Positions 30,196-46,229 are shown, counted from the stretch's first letter. The stretch: 64,000 nucleotides of DNA from Glacieibacterium arshaanense (GCF_004681125.1 NZ_SIHO01000002.1:310001-374000); one strand, 5' to 3'. Notes: generated by a model from the letters alone, not told the origin. Numbers and translations are program-made.

Positions 30196-30215
30196 TGCTG
30201 GAGCGGTGGGTCGGT

Positions 30216-31646
30216 CTAGCTGTCTTCGGCGGATAGGTTGCCGACGCCGTGACGGTGCATCTTCGAATAGAGGCTCTGGCGGCTGACACCCAGAATTTCA
30301 GCTGCCGATGCGCGGTTGTCCGAGGTGTAGACCAGCGCCGCCTCGATGCAGAGCCGCTCGATCAGGTCGGTACTTTCGCGGACGATTTCCTTGAGCGACA
30401 TGCGGCCGACCAGTTCGGTCAATTGATCGACCGAGCGCGGGACGTCGCGCGTCGTCGCCGGTACACCGCGCAGCCGGCGCCCGACATTGCGGATGGTGAA
30501 GCCATAGCATTCGCTGCTGCCCATCGGCGCGACGACGCCCGAAATCTCGACTTCTTCCTGTGCGCCGGCGGCGCCGCGCAGGATCGTCGCGACATTGCGC
30601 ACCGCGCCGTGTTCGCGCAGCTGCCCGACAATGAGTTCGAGATCGATGCCGGGGCGCCCGAGCCAGCTGCCAAGCCGTTCGCCAATGACGCGGTCGATCG
30701 ACGGCATGGTAGTCAATTCAACGAAGGCGGCATTCGCCGCGAGCACATTCAGATCGCGATCGACCAGCACGAAAGCGTCGGGCATCCGCTCGATGACGGC
30801 GTCGAGCGTGGCGTCCAATTGGCTGTCGGCCGCCGCGGCCCTGGCGGGTTCGATGCGAACGATCAGCAGCGGCGTCCGCGCCTGGCGGAACAACCGTGCC
30901 GAAATGCTGGCGTCACCGTGCCGGTCGCGCAGCGCCAGTTTCAGCGGCGCGAGATCGTCGGCAATTTCAGCGGCGCCGAGATGAGCCACCAGATCGTCGC
31001 GATGCTTCGGATCGACGATTGTATCGATGGCCGTGCCGATCAACGCGCCCTCGGTAGCCTCGAGCAGGCGGTGCGCTGCCGGATTGGCTTCACGGATCCG
31101 GCGCGTCCCGGCATCCACGACCAGCACCGGCTCAGATGTCATGTCGAACAACAGGCGGTAGCGCGTTTCGGCCTGGCGCAAGCGGATATAGTCGCGTTCC
31201 AGCGACTGCTGCGTCTGCAGCAGGCGCTGCTGGATCGCGGCTGCACCGCGCATATCGCGGCCGATGGCAATCAACCGGTCATGGTCGCCGAGCCCCATCA
31301 CCAGATAGCGCACCGGTACATCGCCACCGGCGGCGGGATGATTGACCTGACGCCAGCGTGTCGGCACGCCGGACGTGGCATCGGCCAGCATTTCGACGAC
31401 CTTGGGCCGGCTGTCGGGCGTCATCGTGTCGATCCATGGGTCACCGACCCAGTCGGTAAAGCCGTGATTGGCGAGATCGCCTTGCGACACCGCAGCGTCG
31501 AGAATGGTGCCGTCTGCCGAAAGAATGAAAGTCACATCGCCGACTGCGGCGAGCAGATCCGCAGCTACATCTGCGGACAATGTACCGGGCATTGCGCCGG
31601 GCACTTTGAAAGCCGTGTTCCGGGACGGGGCGGACAGCTTGTTCAT
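30216..31646 (-). CDS. ppsR: PpsR/CrtJ photosynthesis gene repressor
   Basis: A 476-residue regulator. Three PAS-like domains (about 25-135, 160-265 and 280-390) precede a Fis-type helix-turn-helix at about 430-468, with NRASAAEILGVSRQSLYSKM. It represses bch, crt and puf promoters by binding TGT-N12-ACA palindromes under oxygen. Only two cysteines exist, Cys380 and Cys433; Cys433 sits next to the DNA-binding helix, where CrtJ has its redox-active Cys420. The partner cysteine known near residue 250 in Rhodobacter is not seen. It starts 27 bases after aerR. Confidence 0.94.
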   Translation of the reverse strand: MNKLSAPSRNTAFKVPGAMPGTLSADVAADLLAAVGDVTFILSADGTILDAAVSQGDLANHGFTDWVGDPWIDTMTPDSRPKVVEMLADATSGVPTRWRQVNHPAAGGDVPVRYLVMGLGDHDRLIAIGRDMRGAAAIQQRLLQTQQSLERDYIRLRQAETRYRLLFDMTSEPVLVVDAGTRRIREANPAAHRLLEATEGALIGTAIDTIVDPKHRDDLVAHLGAAEIADDLAPLKLALRDRHGDASISARLFRQARTPLLIVRIEPARAAAADSQLDATLDAVIERMPDAFVLVDRDLNVLAANAAFVELTTMPSIDRVIGERLGSWLGRPGIDLELIVGQLREHGAVRNVATILRGAAGAQEEVEISGVVAPMGSSECYGFTIRNVGRRLRGVPATTRDVPRSVDQLTELVGRMSLKEIVRESTDLIERLCIEAALVYTSDNRASAAEILGVSRQSLYSKMHRHGVGNLSAEDS

Positions 31647-31673
31647 CGACGAGCGACATGCTCCCCATCAAGG

Positions 31674-32579
31674 TTACGACAAAGCTGCGGCCCCCGCTTC
31701 GCGTTCGCGGACGAGGTCCACAGCCACTTTGAGCGCCAGCTTTGCATCCCGCGCCGTACCATCCGCCCCGACCTGCGCAGCCAGATCTGGATCCGCGCTG
31801 AAAATCCTGCCACCCACCATTACGCAGACACGCGCATTACGCGACACGCTCCTCAGAGCAACGATTACCGAGGCGAGGTCCGCCATATGGCAGTCGCAAC
31901 TGACCGTCAATCCGATTAGGTCGAACCAGTCACTAGCGACGCGTTTCATCAGATCGGCCGACTCGACTTCGCTCAGGCGGTCGGTCACCCAGCCATCACG
32001 ACGAAACAGTTCCTCGATGACAACTGTGCCGAAGCTATGCTGGTCGCCCGGCATCGTGACGAACAACGCGCTGCGCCCGCCGCCTGTCGACGCGCGCTCG
32101 GCCTGACGCTGCGTGGCGATTTCGTGCACCACTTCCTGCATGCGCCACAATCCCATCGTTACATCGACGAAATCGCAGCGATCGGCCTCCCAGAATTCAC
32201 CGAGCAGCCGCGCCGTCGGCGCCAAGAAGTCGACCATCAGGGTTTCGAGCGAGACACCGCGCGCCAGAATCGACTCGACATGCGCGAGCAGCACATCGGC
32301 TTCGACGGCCATGACCATAGGCGCAAAGGCCTCGATTTCGAGCGCATCAATGCCCGGGTCGGTCGCGACGATATCGGCTGTAAGTGCTGTCGCGGTGTGG
32401 GCAACCATTAAACGGGGAATGATTTCGGTTTCGATCAGCGACGACAGCGATTGCGCGTATTCAGTGTCGACAATGACACGCAGCGCAGCGAGCCGCTGCA
32501 GGTTCACCGCCATATTGCGGTCCAGCCGATCGCTCGGAAACGATTGTACGTAGCCCGTAGCCTGATGCATGGACGCCAT
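31674..32579 (-). CDS. aerR: B12-binding antirepressor AerR/PpaA
   Basis: A 301-residue protein. Residues about 90-160 form a helical bundle (MGLWRMQEVVHEI), and a cobalamin-binding domain follows. Asp179-x-His181-x-x-Gly184 in DQHSFG is the B12-binding DxHxxG motif, and VCVMVGGRIF is the strand-glycine end of the domain. In Rhodobacter AerR binds light-sensitive cobalamin and antagonises CrtJ/PpsR. The same order, aerR then ppsR, is found here. The ATG at 32579 has GGGGGA upstream. The bchF operon diverges from it, 227 bases away. Confidence 0.88.
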   Translation of the reverse strand: MASMHQATGYVQSFPSDRLDRNMAVNLQRLAALRVIVDTEYAQSLSSLIETEIIPRLMVAHTATALTADIVATDPGIDALEIEAFAPMVMAVEADVLLAHVESILARGVSLETLMVDFLAPTARLLGEFWEADRCDFVDVTMGLWRMQEVVHEIATQRQAERASTGGGRSALFVTMPGDQHSFGTVVIEELFRRDGWVTDRLSEVESADLMKRVASDWFDLIGLTVSCDCHMADLASVIVALRSVSRNARVCVMVGGRIFSADPDLAAQVGADGTARDAKLALKVAVDLVREREAGAAALS

Positions 32580-32715
32580 TAGCCGGATCCCCCACCCTAG
32601 CTGATAAACCTCGCATTCGAAGCGCCGGCGTCGGCTTTTTATTTGTCCGGCGAGTCGCAGCGTATGTCTGTTTGATGACGCTGGCAACAGCAATCCGATG
32701 CTGCGCTGCGGCAAG

Positions 32716-32773
32716 TGTCAAATTTTTTGGATGTCATATTTTATTGACACTTCTGCGGGCCTCGGCCTAGTCT
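32716..32773 (+). promoter_or_regulatory. bchF operon promoter with PpsR operator
   Basis: TGTCATATTTTATTGACA at 32732-32749 is a perfect TGT-N12-ACA palindrome. TTGACA (32744-32749) lies inside it and TAGTCT (32768-32773) is 18 bases further on, so repressor binding would cover the -35. Just upstream, TGT-N12-ATG at 32716-32733 is a degenerate second site that abuts the first. The bchF start is at 32807. Confidence 0.7.
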
Positions 32774-32806
32774 TGCTCCTGGTTGAAATGGGCAGGCGGG
32801 ACAGCG

Positions 32807-34617
<1,811 letters not shown>

Positions 34618-34621
34618 CGCC

Positions 34622-36182
34622 ATGCAGCTGACCGTCTGGACCTATGAAGGGCCACCGCATGTCGGGGCCATGCGGGTCGCGACGGCGATGGAAGGCGTGC
34701 ACTATGTGCTGCACGCGCCGCAGGGCGATACCTATGCCGATCTGCTGTTCACGATGATCGAGCGGCGCGGCAAGCGCCCGCCAGTCACCTACACCACATT
34801 CCAGGCGCGCGATCTGGGCAAGGATACCGCGCAGCTGTTCCAGTCTGCGGCGCGCGATGCCTTCGAGCGGTTCCAACCGCAGGCGATGCTGGTCGGCGCC
34901 TCGTGTACTGCCGAGCTGATCCAGGACGATCCGGCCGGACTCGTCGAGGCGATGCGCCTGCCGGTGCCGGTCGTTGCACTTGAATTGCCGAGCTACCAGC
35001 GCAAGGAGAATTGGGGCGCTGCCGAGACCTTGTACCAGCTGGTCCGGACGCTCGCCGACCGGGAAGCCAAGCCCGCTCCGCGCGACGGGCGCCGCCCGCT
35101 GGCAAATCTACTCGGGCCCACGGCGCTCGGTTTCCGTCACCGCGACGATATCGTCGAGATCACCCGCCTGCTCGGCACGCTGGGCGTCGATGTCAATGTT
35201 GTCGCCCCGCTCGGCGCCAGCCCCGCCGACCTCAAGCGCCTTGGTGCGGCGGACTTCAATATCTGCCTCTATCCCGAAATCGCCGATACGACGTGCCGCT
35301 GGCTCGAGAAGAGCTTCGGCCAGAAGACGGTGCGGACGATCCCGATCGGTCACGGCGCGACGCTCGATTTCATTGCCGAGGTCGCGGCGCTGGCAGGCGT
35401 CGATGCTGCCGCCGCACTCGACACCTCGCGCCTGCCGTGGTGGAGCCGCTCGGTCGACTCGACCTATCTTACCGCCAAGCGTGTCTTCATCTTCGGCGAC
35501 GCGACGCATACCGTCGCTGCCGCGCGCGTGGCGCGTGACGAGCTGGGTTTCGAAGTGGTCGGGCTGGGCTGCTATAACCGCGAATTCGCGCGCGAGATCC
35601 GCGATGCGGCGAAGCTGTATGGCCTTGAACCACTGATCACCGACGACTATCTCGCGGTCGAGGAAGCTATCCAGGCGCTGCAGCCTGAACTGGTGCTCGG
35701 CACGCAGATGGAGCGCCATATCGCCAAGCGCTTGCGCATCCCGTGCGCGGTCATTTCGGCGCCCGTCCATGTGCAGGATTTCCCGGCGCGCTATTCGCCG
35801 CAGATGGGTTTCGAGGGCGCGAACGTGCTGTTCGATACCTGGGTCCATCCGCTGGTGATGGGGCTCGAGGAGCATCTGCTGACGATGTTCCGCGACGATT
35901 TCGAATTCAGCGATTCGGCGGGTGCCTCGCACCTCGGGCACGGATCGGCCGCCCTGCCCGACCGGCAGCCGATTGCCGATGCTGCGCCCGACGCGATGCC
36001 CGCCGCGCCATCCCATATTATTGAAGTTGCCCCCGCCGGCTGGTCTGCCGATGCCGAAAAGGAACTGCTCAAAATCCCGTTCTTCGTGCGCGGCAAGGCA
36101 CGGCGGAACACCGAGCGCTATGCCACCGAGCAGGGCATCGCCGCGATCACGCTCGACACGCTCTACGAAGCGAAGGCGCATT

Positions 36183-36193
<11 letters not shown>
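34622..36193 (+). CDS. bchB: dark-operative protochlorophyllide reductase subunit B
   Basis: A 523-residue NifK-like subunit. Asp36 in [10 protein letters not shown] is the unusual aspartate that completes the NB iron-sulphur cluster, and [10 protein letters not shown] is conserved. The C-terminal 50 residues ([19 protein letters not shown]) form the POR-type tail. It works with BchN and BchL. Its last 11 bases overlap the bchH start in another frame. Confidence 0.95.
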
Positions 36194-40768
<4,575 letters not shown>

Positions 40769-40769
40769 G

Positions 40770-41456
40770 ATGACGACGGCGACCTACGCGCAATTTCGGG
40801 GTAATCTCGAAACCTATTTCGACCGCACTGCGGCGCGGGCGTGGGAACAACTGACCTCCGACGCACCGGTCAGCGGCATCCGCGCCACCGTCCGCGCCGG
40901 CCGCACCGAAATGCGCGATACGCTGCTGTCGTGGCTGCCCGCCGACATGACCGGATTGCGCTTGCTCGATGCCGGTTGCGGCACCGGCGCGCTCGCGGTC
41001 GAGGCGGCGCAGCGCGGTGCCACGGTGGTCGCCATCGATATAGCGGGCAGCCTCGTCCGGATCGCGCGCGACCGCGCACCGTCCGGGCTCGATATCGACT
41101 GGCGGGTCGGGGACATGCTCGATCCTGGGCTCGGAAGCTTCGATCACGTCGTCGCGATGGACTCGCTCATCCACTACAAGCCGTCGGATATTGTCGCGGT
41201 GCTCGGACAACTCGCGGCTAATACGCGCGGCTCGCTTGCCTTCACTTTCGCGCCGCAGACGCCGTTGCTGATGGCGATGCTTGGGCTTGGGCGACTGTTT
41301 CCGCGCAGTGACCGCTCGCCGACGATTGTGCCGGTACGCGACCGCCACCTGCGCACCTCGATCGAGGCGGCGCTGCCGCAAGCGCGCCTTGGCCGCGACC
41401 GCCGTGTTTCCGCAAGCTTCTACACCAGCCACGCGCTCGAGGTGTTGGCCGGGTGA
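40770..41456 (+). CDS. bchM: Mg-protoporphyrin IX O-methyltransferase
   Basis: A 228-residue SAM-dependent methyltransferase. The SAM-binding motif is LLDAGCGTGALAVEAA near residues 65-80, and HVVAMDSLIHYKP is typical of BchM. It methylates the ring C propionate of Mg-protoporphyrin to give the AcsF substrate. The start at 40770 follows the bchL stop; the GTG of lhaA overlaps its stop (GTGA). Confidence 0.95.
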   Translation: MTTATYAQFRGNLETYFDRTAARAWEQLTSDAPVSGIRATVRAGRTEMRDTLLSWLPADMTGLRLLDAGCGTGALAVEAAQRGATVVAIDIAGSLVRIARDRAPSGLDIDWRVGDMLDPGLGSFDHVVAMDSLIHYKPSDIVAVLGQLAANTRGSLAFTFAPQTPLLMAMLGLGRLFPRSDRSPTIVPVRDRHLRTSIEAALPQARLGRDRRVSASFYTSHALEVLAG

Positions 41457-42958
41457 ATGAACTGGCGGCCTTGAAAGCATCGTTGGCGCCGCGCGGCCGC
41501 CGTGACGGCGTTGCCGCCACGGGCCGCCTGGGCAGCGGCGCTTTCTGGAGCCGCCTCGGCACACGTTTCCTACCGTTCGCGGATGCGGCAACCGACGACC
41601 TGCCACTCGCGCGGATTCTGCGGCTGTCGCTGTTCCAGGTGTCGGTGGGTATGGCGGCGGTGCTGCTGACGGGTACGCTCAACCGCGTAATGATCATCGA
41701 GCTCGGCATGTCGGCCAGTCTGGTCGCGCTGATGGTGTCGCTGCCGCTGTTGTTTGCGCCGCTGCGTGCGCTCATCGGCTTCAAGTCGGACCATCATACC
41801 TCGCTGCTCGGCTGGAAGCGCGTGCCCTATATCTGGTTCGGCACGCTATTGCAGTTCGGCGGACTCGCGATCCTGCCGTTTGCGCTGCTGATCATGTCGG
41901 GCGGCGGCACCGGCCCAATGGTCGTTGGCCAGGCCGGCGCCGCAGCGGGCTTCCTGCTGGTGGGGGCGGGCATGCACACGACGCAGACCGCGGGGCTGGC
42001 GCTTGCGACCGACCTCGCGCCCGATCATGCCCGGCCGCGTGTGGTGGCGCTGCTCTATGTCATGCTGCTCGTCGGCACGATGATCAGCGCGATCATCATC
42101 GGCCGGTTGCTCGCTGATTTCACCCCGACCAAGCTAGTGCAAGTCGTTCAGGGTGCGGCAGCGCTGACGATGGTGCTCAACATCATTGCGCTGTGGAAGC
42201 AGGAAGCGCGCAACCGCGCCGCGACCGCGGCGCGCGAGGTTCAATCCGCGTTCCGCGAGGTCTGGGGGCTGTTCATCGCACGGCCCAGGACGATGCGTCT
42301 GCTCGTCGCCGTCGGGCTCGGGGCTGCGGCGTTCAGCATGCAAGATGTGCTGCTCGAACCCTATGGTGGCCAGGTCCTTGGCCTTTCGGTGGGCGCCACG
42401 ACATCGCTGACCGCCTTGTGGGCGCTTGGCATGCTGGCGGGCTTCACCTTCGCCGCGCGGCGCCTCGACGATGGCGGCGAGCCGCACCGGCTAGCCGGCA
42501 CCGGCGGCGTCATCGGCATCGTGGCGTTCCTCAGCGTGCTGTTTGCCGGACCGCTGCAGTCGGTGCCTCTGTTGCGGGTCGGCGCAACGCTGATCGGGCT
42601 CGGCGGCGGACTGTTTTCGGTCGGTACGCTCACCGCGGCGATGGCGATTGCCGACGATACCTCGACTGGCGCGCGCTCGGGCCTCGCGCTCGGGGCCTGG
42701 GGTGCCGTGCAGGCGACGTGTGCCGGGCTGGCGATTGCGCTCGGCGCGTTCGTCCGTGATCTGGTGTCGACGACGGCGGTCAACGGCGGCTTCGGGTCGA
42801 CGCTGGCCGGTCCGGGCACCGGCTACGCCTTTGTCTATGGCATTGAAATCCTGCTGCTGCTGGGCACGCTCGTCGCGCTCGGCCCACTCGTCCAGCGCGG
42901 CACGACAACACCGGTATCCACAAACACGCGTTTTGGCCTCAGCGAATTTCCGATCTGA
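41453..42958 (+). CDS. lhaA: light-harvesting 1 assembly protein LhaA (PucC family)
   Basis: A 501-residue membrane protein of the BCD/PucC family with about 12 helices. A 50-residue soluble lead precedes LARILRLSLFQVSVGMAAVLL, then KSDHHTSLLGWKRVPYIWFG and FSMQDVLLEPYGGQVLGLS mark the family. LhaA is needed to build the LH1 ring around the reaction centre. The position between bchM and puhA is the conserved one. The start is GTG, coupled to bchM. Confidence 0.94.
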   Translation: MNELAALKASLAPRGRRDGVAATGRLGSGAFWSRLGTRFLPFADAATDDLPLARILRLSLFQVSVGMAAVLLTGTLNRVMIIELGMSASLVALMVSLPLLFAPLRALIGFKSDHHTSLLGWKRVPYIWFGTLLQFGGLAILPFALLIMSGGGTGPMVVGQAGAAAGFLLVGAGMHTTQTAGLALATDLAPDHARPRVVALLYVMLLVGTMISAIIIGRLLADFTPTKLVQVVQGAAALTMVLNIIALWKQEARNRAATAAREVQSAFREVWGLFIARPRTMRLLVAVGLGAAAFSMQDVLLEPYGGQVLGLSVGATTSLTALWALGMLAGFTFAARRLDDGGEPHRLAGTGGVIGIVAFLSVLFAGPLQSVPLLRVGATLIGLGGGLFSVGTLTAAMAIADDTSTGARSGLALGAWGAVQATCAGLAIALGAFVRDLVSTTAVNGGFGSTLAGPGTGYAFVYGIEILLLLGTLVALGPLVQRGTTTPVSTNTRFGLSEFPI

Positions 42959-42969
42959 AAGGGACGACC

Positions 42970-43737
42970 ATGCACCCTCAAATCACCCCGCACATCGACG
43001 TTGCGCTTCTGGTCTTCAACGCATTCGTGCTGTTCTTCATCGGCCTGATTTTCTACCTTCGCCGCGAGGATCGACGCGAGGGCTACCCGCTCGAAGACGA
43101 GACCTCCGGACGGCTCGATACGCCCGGCGGTGTGCTCAGCACGGCGTCGACCAAATATTTCCTGCTGCCGTTCGGGCACGGCACGGTCTCTGCACCGACC
43201 CAGGGTCGCGAGCCGGTCAACATTGCCGCGCGCCGCACTGAGCGCTTCGGCGGCGCGCCCTATGCGCCGACCGGCAACCCGCTGGCCGACGGCATCGGGC
43301 CTGCGGCCTGGGCAAACCGCGCCAAGCGTCCCGACCTCGATATGGAAGGGCATCCGCGCATCGTTCCGCTCAGCGGCGCGGCGGGCTACTCGATTGCGCG
43401 GGGCGATACCGACATGGCGGGCTGGCCGGTCGTCGGTGCCGACGGGGCTGTTGCCGGCAAGGTGACCGACTTGTGGATTGACACCGCCGACCGGCTGGTG
43501 CGCTACATTCAGCTCGGGGTGGCCGACGGCGCTGTGCTGGCGCCGATGATGATGGCCAAGGTCGATCGCCGCCAACGCAAGGTCGTTGTCGACGCGCTGC
43601 TCGCCGGCCAGTTCGCCGGTGCGCCGCGGCTCGAGGCCCCCAACCAGATCACGCTGTACGAAGAAGAGCGCGTTCAGGCCTATTTCGGCGGCGGCTACCT
43701 CTACGCCACGCCGGCACGTCAGGAGCCATTCCTATGA
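42970..43737 (+). CDS. puhA: photosynthetic reaction centre H subunit
   Basis: A 255-residue H subunit. One membrane helix at about 11-31 (VALLVFNAFVLFFIGLIFYL) is followed by the cytoplasmic PRC-barrel domain, with REDRREGYPLEDE just after the helix and a late beta barrel GKVTDLWIDTADRLVRYIQL. It caps the L and M subunits on the cytoplasmic side and helps proton uptake to QB. GAAAGGGACG precedes the ATG. Its stop overlaps puhB (ATGA). Confidence 0.96.
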   Translation: MHPQITPHIDVALLVFNAFVLFFIGLIFYLRREDRREGYPLEDETSGRLDTPGGVLSTASTKYFLLPFGHGTVSAPTQGREPVNIAARRTERFGGAPYAPTGNPLADGIGPAAWANRAKRPDLDMEGHPRIVPLSGAAGYSIARGDTDMAGWPVVGADGAVAGKVTDLWIDTADRLVRYIQLGVADGAVLAPMMMAKVDRRQRKVVVDALLAGQFAGAPRLEAPNQITLYEEERVQAYFGGGYLYATPARQEPFL

Positions 43738-44387
43738 CCGAATATGAGAACGAGCCGATCCCCGGGCTGCCCGGCATCCCGCCGGCCGGCGAGCGCATCG
43801 TGTGGCAGGGATCACCCGACTGGCGCGCGCTGGCACGCTCGGCGTTCCATACCCGTCTGGTCGCCGGTTACTTCGCGCTGCTCGCGGTCTGGGCGCTGGT
43901 CGCGGCGCTGGCCGGCGGCGGTATCCATGCGGCGGGCGACCTTGCCGGTGTCGCGATGACATTGCTTGTCGGCGCACTCGGCGTGGGCTTGCTGCATCTG
44001 CTCGCCTGGGCATCGGCGCGCACGACCATCTACACGCTGACCAATCGCCGCATCGTGCTGCGTCTGGGCGTTGCGCTGCCCAAATGCATCAATCTGCCGC
44101 TCGGCCTCGTCGGCACGGTTGATCTCGCTACCAACCCAGACGGCACGGGCGACGTGCCGCTGACCATCACCGGTCCGCAGAAGCTCGGCTATCTCGCGCT
44201 GTGGCCGCATGCCCGACCGTGGAAGGTCGTCACCCCGCAACCGATGCTGCGCGCGGTGCCTGATGCGATCGGCGTGGCGGCGCTGATCGCGCGCACCTGC
44301 CTGGCCGCCAATCCGCATGGCCGGATCGCCATTGCCGACACATCCCCGGCGCTGGCATCGGTGTTCAGCACGGCAGCGGCGGCATGA
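43734..44387 (+). CDS. puhB: reaction centre assembly protein PuhB
   Basis: A 217-residue protein with an N-terminal GLPGIPPAGERIVWQGSPDW motif, two or three membrane helices (about 40-60, 64-90) and a PH-like domain (YTLTNRRIVLRLGVALP). PuhB helps assemble the reaction centre in Rhodobacter. It lies in the conserved puhABC order and overlaps both neighbours by four bases. Confidence 0.93.
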   Translation: MTEYENEPIPGLPGIPPAGERIVWQGSPDWRALARSAFHTRLVAGYFALLAVWALVAALAGGGIHAAGDLAGVAMTLLVGALGVGLLHLLAWASARTTIYTLTNRRIVLRLGVALPKCINLPLGLVGTVDLATNPDGTGDVPLTITGPQKLGYLALWPHARPWKVVTPQPMLRAVPDAIGVAALIARTCLAANPHGRIAIADTSPALASVFSTAAAA

Positions 44388-44869
44388 GCAGCGCGCACAG
44401 CCACGGCGACATGCTGCCGCGCGGGACATTGATTACCGCGGGTGCACTCGTGCTGTTCGCGCTGACGGTCACGACTGTCGTGCGCATCGCCAATATTCCG
44501 CCCGCTGCGTCGCCAGTCGCGATGCGCGAGCAGGCGCATATCGCGCCGGTCAAGTCGCGCGAGCTGCGCTTCATCGATCGCGCCGACGGCGCCGTGCTGA
44601 TTGAGGATGCCGACAAGGGCGTGACCGCATCGGTCATCGCGCCGGGGCAAACGACCGGCTTCATACGCGGCGTAATGCGCGGGCTGGCGCGCGAGCGGCG
44701 CAGCCACGGCATCGGTGATGGCCCATCGTTCAACCTGACGCTGTGGCAGGACGGCGAACTCTCGCTGACCGACAATGCCACCGGGCGGGCGATTGAACTC
44801 ACCGCGTTCGGATCAACCAACCGCGCCGCGTTTGCCGCACTGCTCGACGAGAAGGGGCCGACCGAATGA
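44384..44869 (+). CDS. puhC: photosynthetic complex assembly protein PuhC
   Basis: A 161-residue protein with one membrane helix at about 14-35 and a periplasmic domain containing RELRFIDRADGAVLIEDA and GFIRGVMRGLARERR, both typical of PuhC. It supports LH1 and reaction centre assembly. It overlaps puhB and the following small gene by ATGA. Confidence 0.9.
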   Translation: MSSAHSHGDMLPRGTLITAGALVLFALTVTTVVRIANIPPAASPVAMREQAHIAPVKSRELRFIDRADGAVLIEDADKGVTASVIAPGQTTGFIRGVMRGLARERRSHGIGDGPSFNLTLWQDGELSLTDNATGRAIELTAFGSTNRAAFAALLDEKGPTE

Positions 44870-45162
44870 TCGCGCTGCGCCGCACCTCGTTTGATACGAC
44901 CTGCACTGTCGAGGTCGAGCACAGCGATGCGAACCTCTGTGCGCATGTCGAACTGGCCGGCGGCATCGCCATCGGGCCGGGCGACAGGGTGCGTGTACAT
45001 GGCAGCCCGATCAGCGTCGGTTTCGGCGAGCGCCGGGTCGTCGAGCGGACTGCAACCGTCGAGCGCGCGGGCGCGCTCGAACGGCTTTGGACAAAGTTCG
45101 CCGGCCATTTCAAAATGACCGAACTCTATGAAGTCAGCTTTAGCGATCGGACCATGCCATGA
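44866..45162 (+). CDS. conserved small PGC protein between puhC and acsF, function unknown
   Basis: A 98-residue soluble protein with no signal peptide or membrane helix. It looks beta-rich ([40 protein letters not shown]) with a C-terminal helix ([19 protein letters not shown]). A gene of this size occupies the same slot, between puhC and acsF, in many proteobacterial PGCs. It overlaps puhC and acsF by four bases on each side, so it is translated with them. Its job in cyclase activity or assembly is not known to me. Confidence 0.8.
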   Translation: MIALRRTSFDTTCTVEVEHSDANLCAHVELAGGIAIGPGDRVRVHGSPISVGFGERRVVERTATVERAGALERLWTKFAGHFKMTELYEVSFSDRTMP

Positions 45163-46229
45163 ACGCGATTACACCGATTAGCCGTGACACCGCCGGCGAC
45201 ACCATGAGCATCGCCCGTGCGGAGACAATACTGTCGCCGCGCTTCTACACCACCGATTTCGCCGCGATGGATCGGATCGACGTATCGGCGGTGCGCGCCG
45301 ATTGGGACGCGCTGATTGCCGAGATGGTCAATGATCCCAACAAGCGCCATTTCAAGCGCACGCAAGCCTTTGAAGGCGTGATCGAGAGCCTGCCCGAAGA
45401 ACTGCGCGAAGAGTTCATCGACTTTCTGGTCAGCTCGCTGACTTCGGAATTTTCGGGCTGTATCCTTTATGCCGAAATCGCCAAGCGGGCGACCAATCCG
45501 GACGTCAAGCAGCTCTTCAAGCTGATGAGCCGCGACGAAAGCCGCCACGCCGGTTTCATCAACGAGACACTCAAGGATGCCGGCATCGGCGTCGATCTCG
45601 GCTTTCTGACGCGCACCAAGAAATACACCTATTTCCGCCCGAAGTTCATTTTCTATGCGACGTATCTCAGCGAGAAGATTGGCTATTCGCGCTACATCAC
45701 GATCTTCCGCCATCTCGCGCAGCATCCGGAACTGCGCTTCCACCCGATTTTCAACTGGTTTGAGGAATGGTGCAACGACGAGTACCGCCACGGCGAGGCA
45801 TTCGCAGTGCTGCTGCGATCCGACACGAAGCTGCTCACCGGCGTCAACAAGCTGTGGATCCGCTTCTTCCTCGTCGCCGTCTACGCGACGATGTATGTGC
45901 GCGATCACAACCGCCCGGCGTTCCACAAGGCGCTAGGCATGGACCCGACGACCTATGACCATCGGGTCTTTGCGATCTGCTCTGAAATCACGCGCCAGGT
46001 GTTCCCGGTCGTGCTCGACACCGATGCCCCGCAGTTCGCTGCCGGTCTGGAGCGGATGCGGCTGATTTCGGGGTCGATTGACGCCGCGAAGGCGCAGGGC
46101 GGCCTGATGGGCGGCGTCAAGCGCATCGGTCTCGTCGCGGCCGCCGCGGTCAACTTCGCGCGACTGTACCTGACGCCGGTCAAGCGCAACGTCGCCCCCG
46201 CAGCGGTACGGCTGGCACCGGTCTGGTGA
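45159..46229 (+). CDS. acsF: aerobic Mg-protoporphyrin IX monomethyl ester cyclase
   Basis: A 356-residue ferritin-like di-iron enzyme. Ligand motifs are ESRHAGF near residue 127 and [13 protein letters not shown] near 205, with an earlier Glu in [14 protein letters not shown]. It closes isocyclic ring E using O2 to yield protochlorophyllide derivatives. Since no bchE is present in the window, ring formation appears to depend on oxygen. ATGA overlap upstream; GTGA overlap with puhE. Confidence 0.95.
   Translation: MNAITPISRDTAGDTMSIARAETILSPRFYTTDFAAMDRIDVSAVRADWDALIAEMVNDPNKRHFKRTQAFEGVIESLPEELREEFIDFLVSSLTSEFSGCILYAEIAKRATNPDVKQLFKLMSRDESRHAGFINETLKDAGIGVDLGFLTRTKKYTYFRPKFIFYATYLSEKIGYSRYITIFRHLAQHPELRFHPIFNWFEEWCNDEYRHGEAFAVLLRSDTKLLTGVNKLWIRFFLVAVYATMYVRDHNRPAFHKALGMDPTTYDHRVFAICSEITRQVFPVVLDTDAPQFAAGLERMRLISGSIDAAKAQGGLMGGVKRIGLVAAAAVNFARLYLTPVKRNVAPAAVRLAPVW

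Noticed and set aside
35922-36182. Earlier in-frame start for bchH
   Set aside because: The stretch is a shadow of the bchB C-terminus; the BchH family N-terminus begins with the ATG at 36183.
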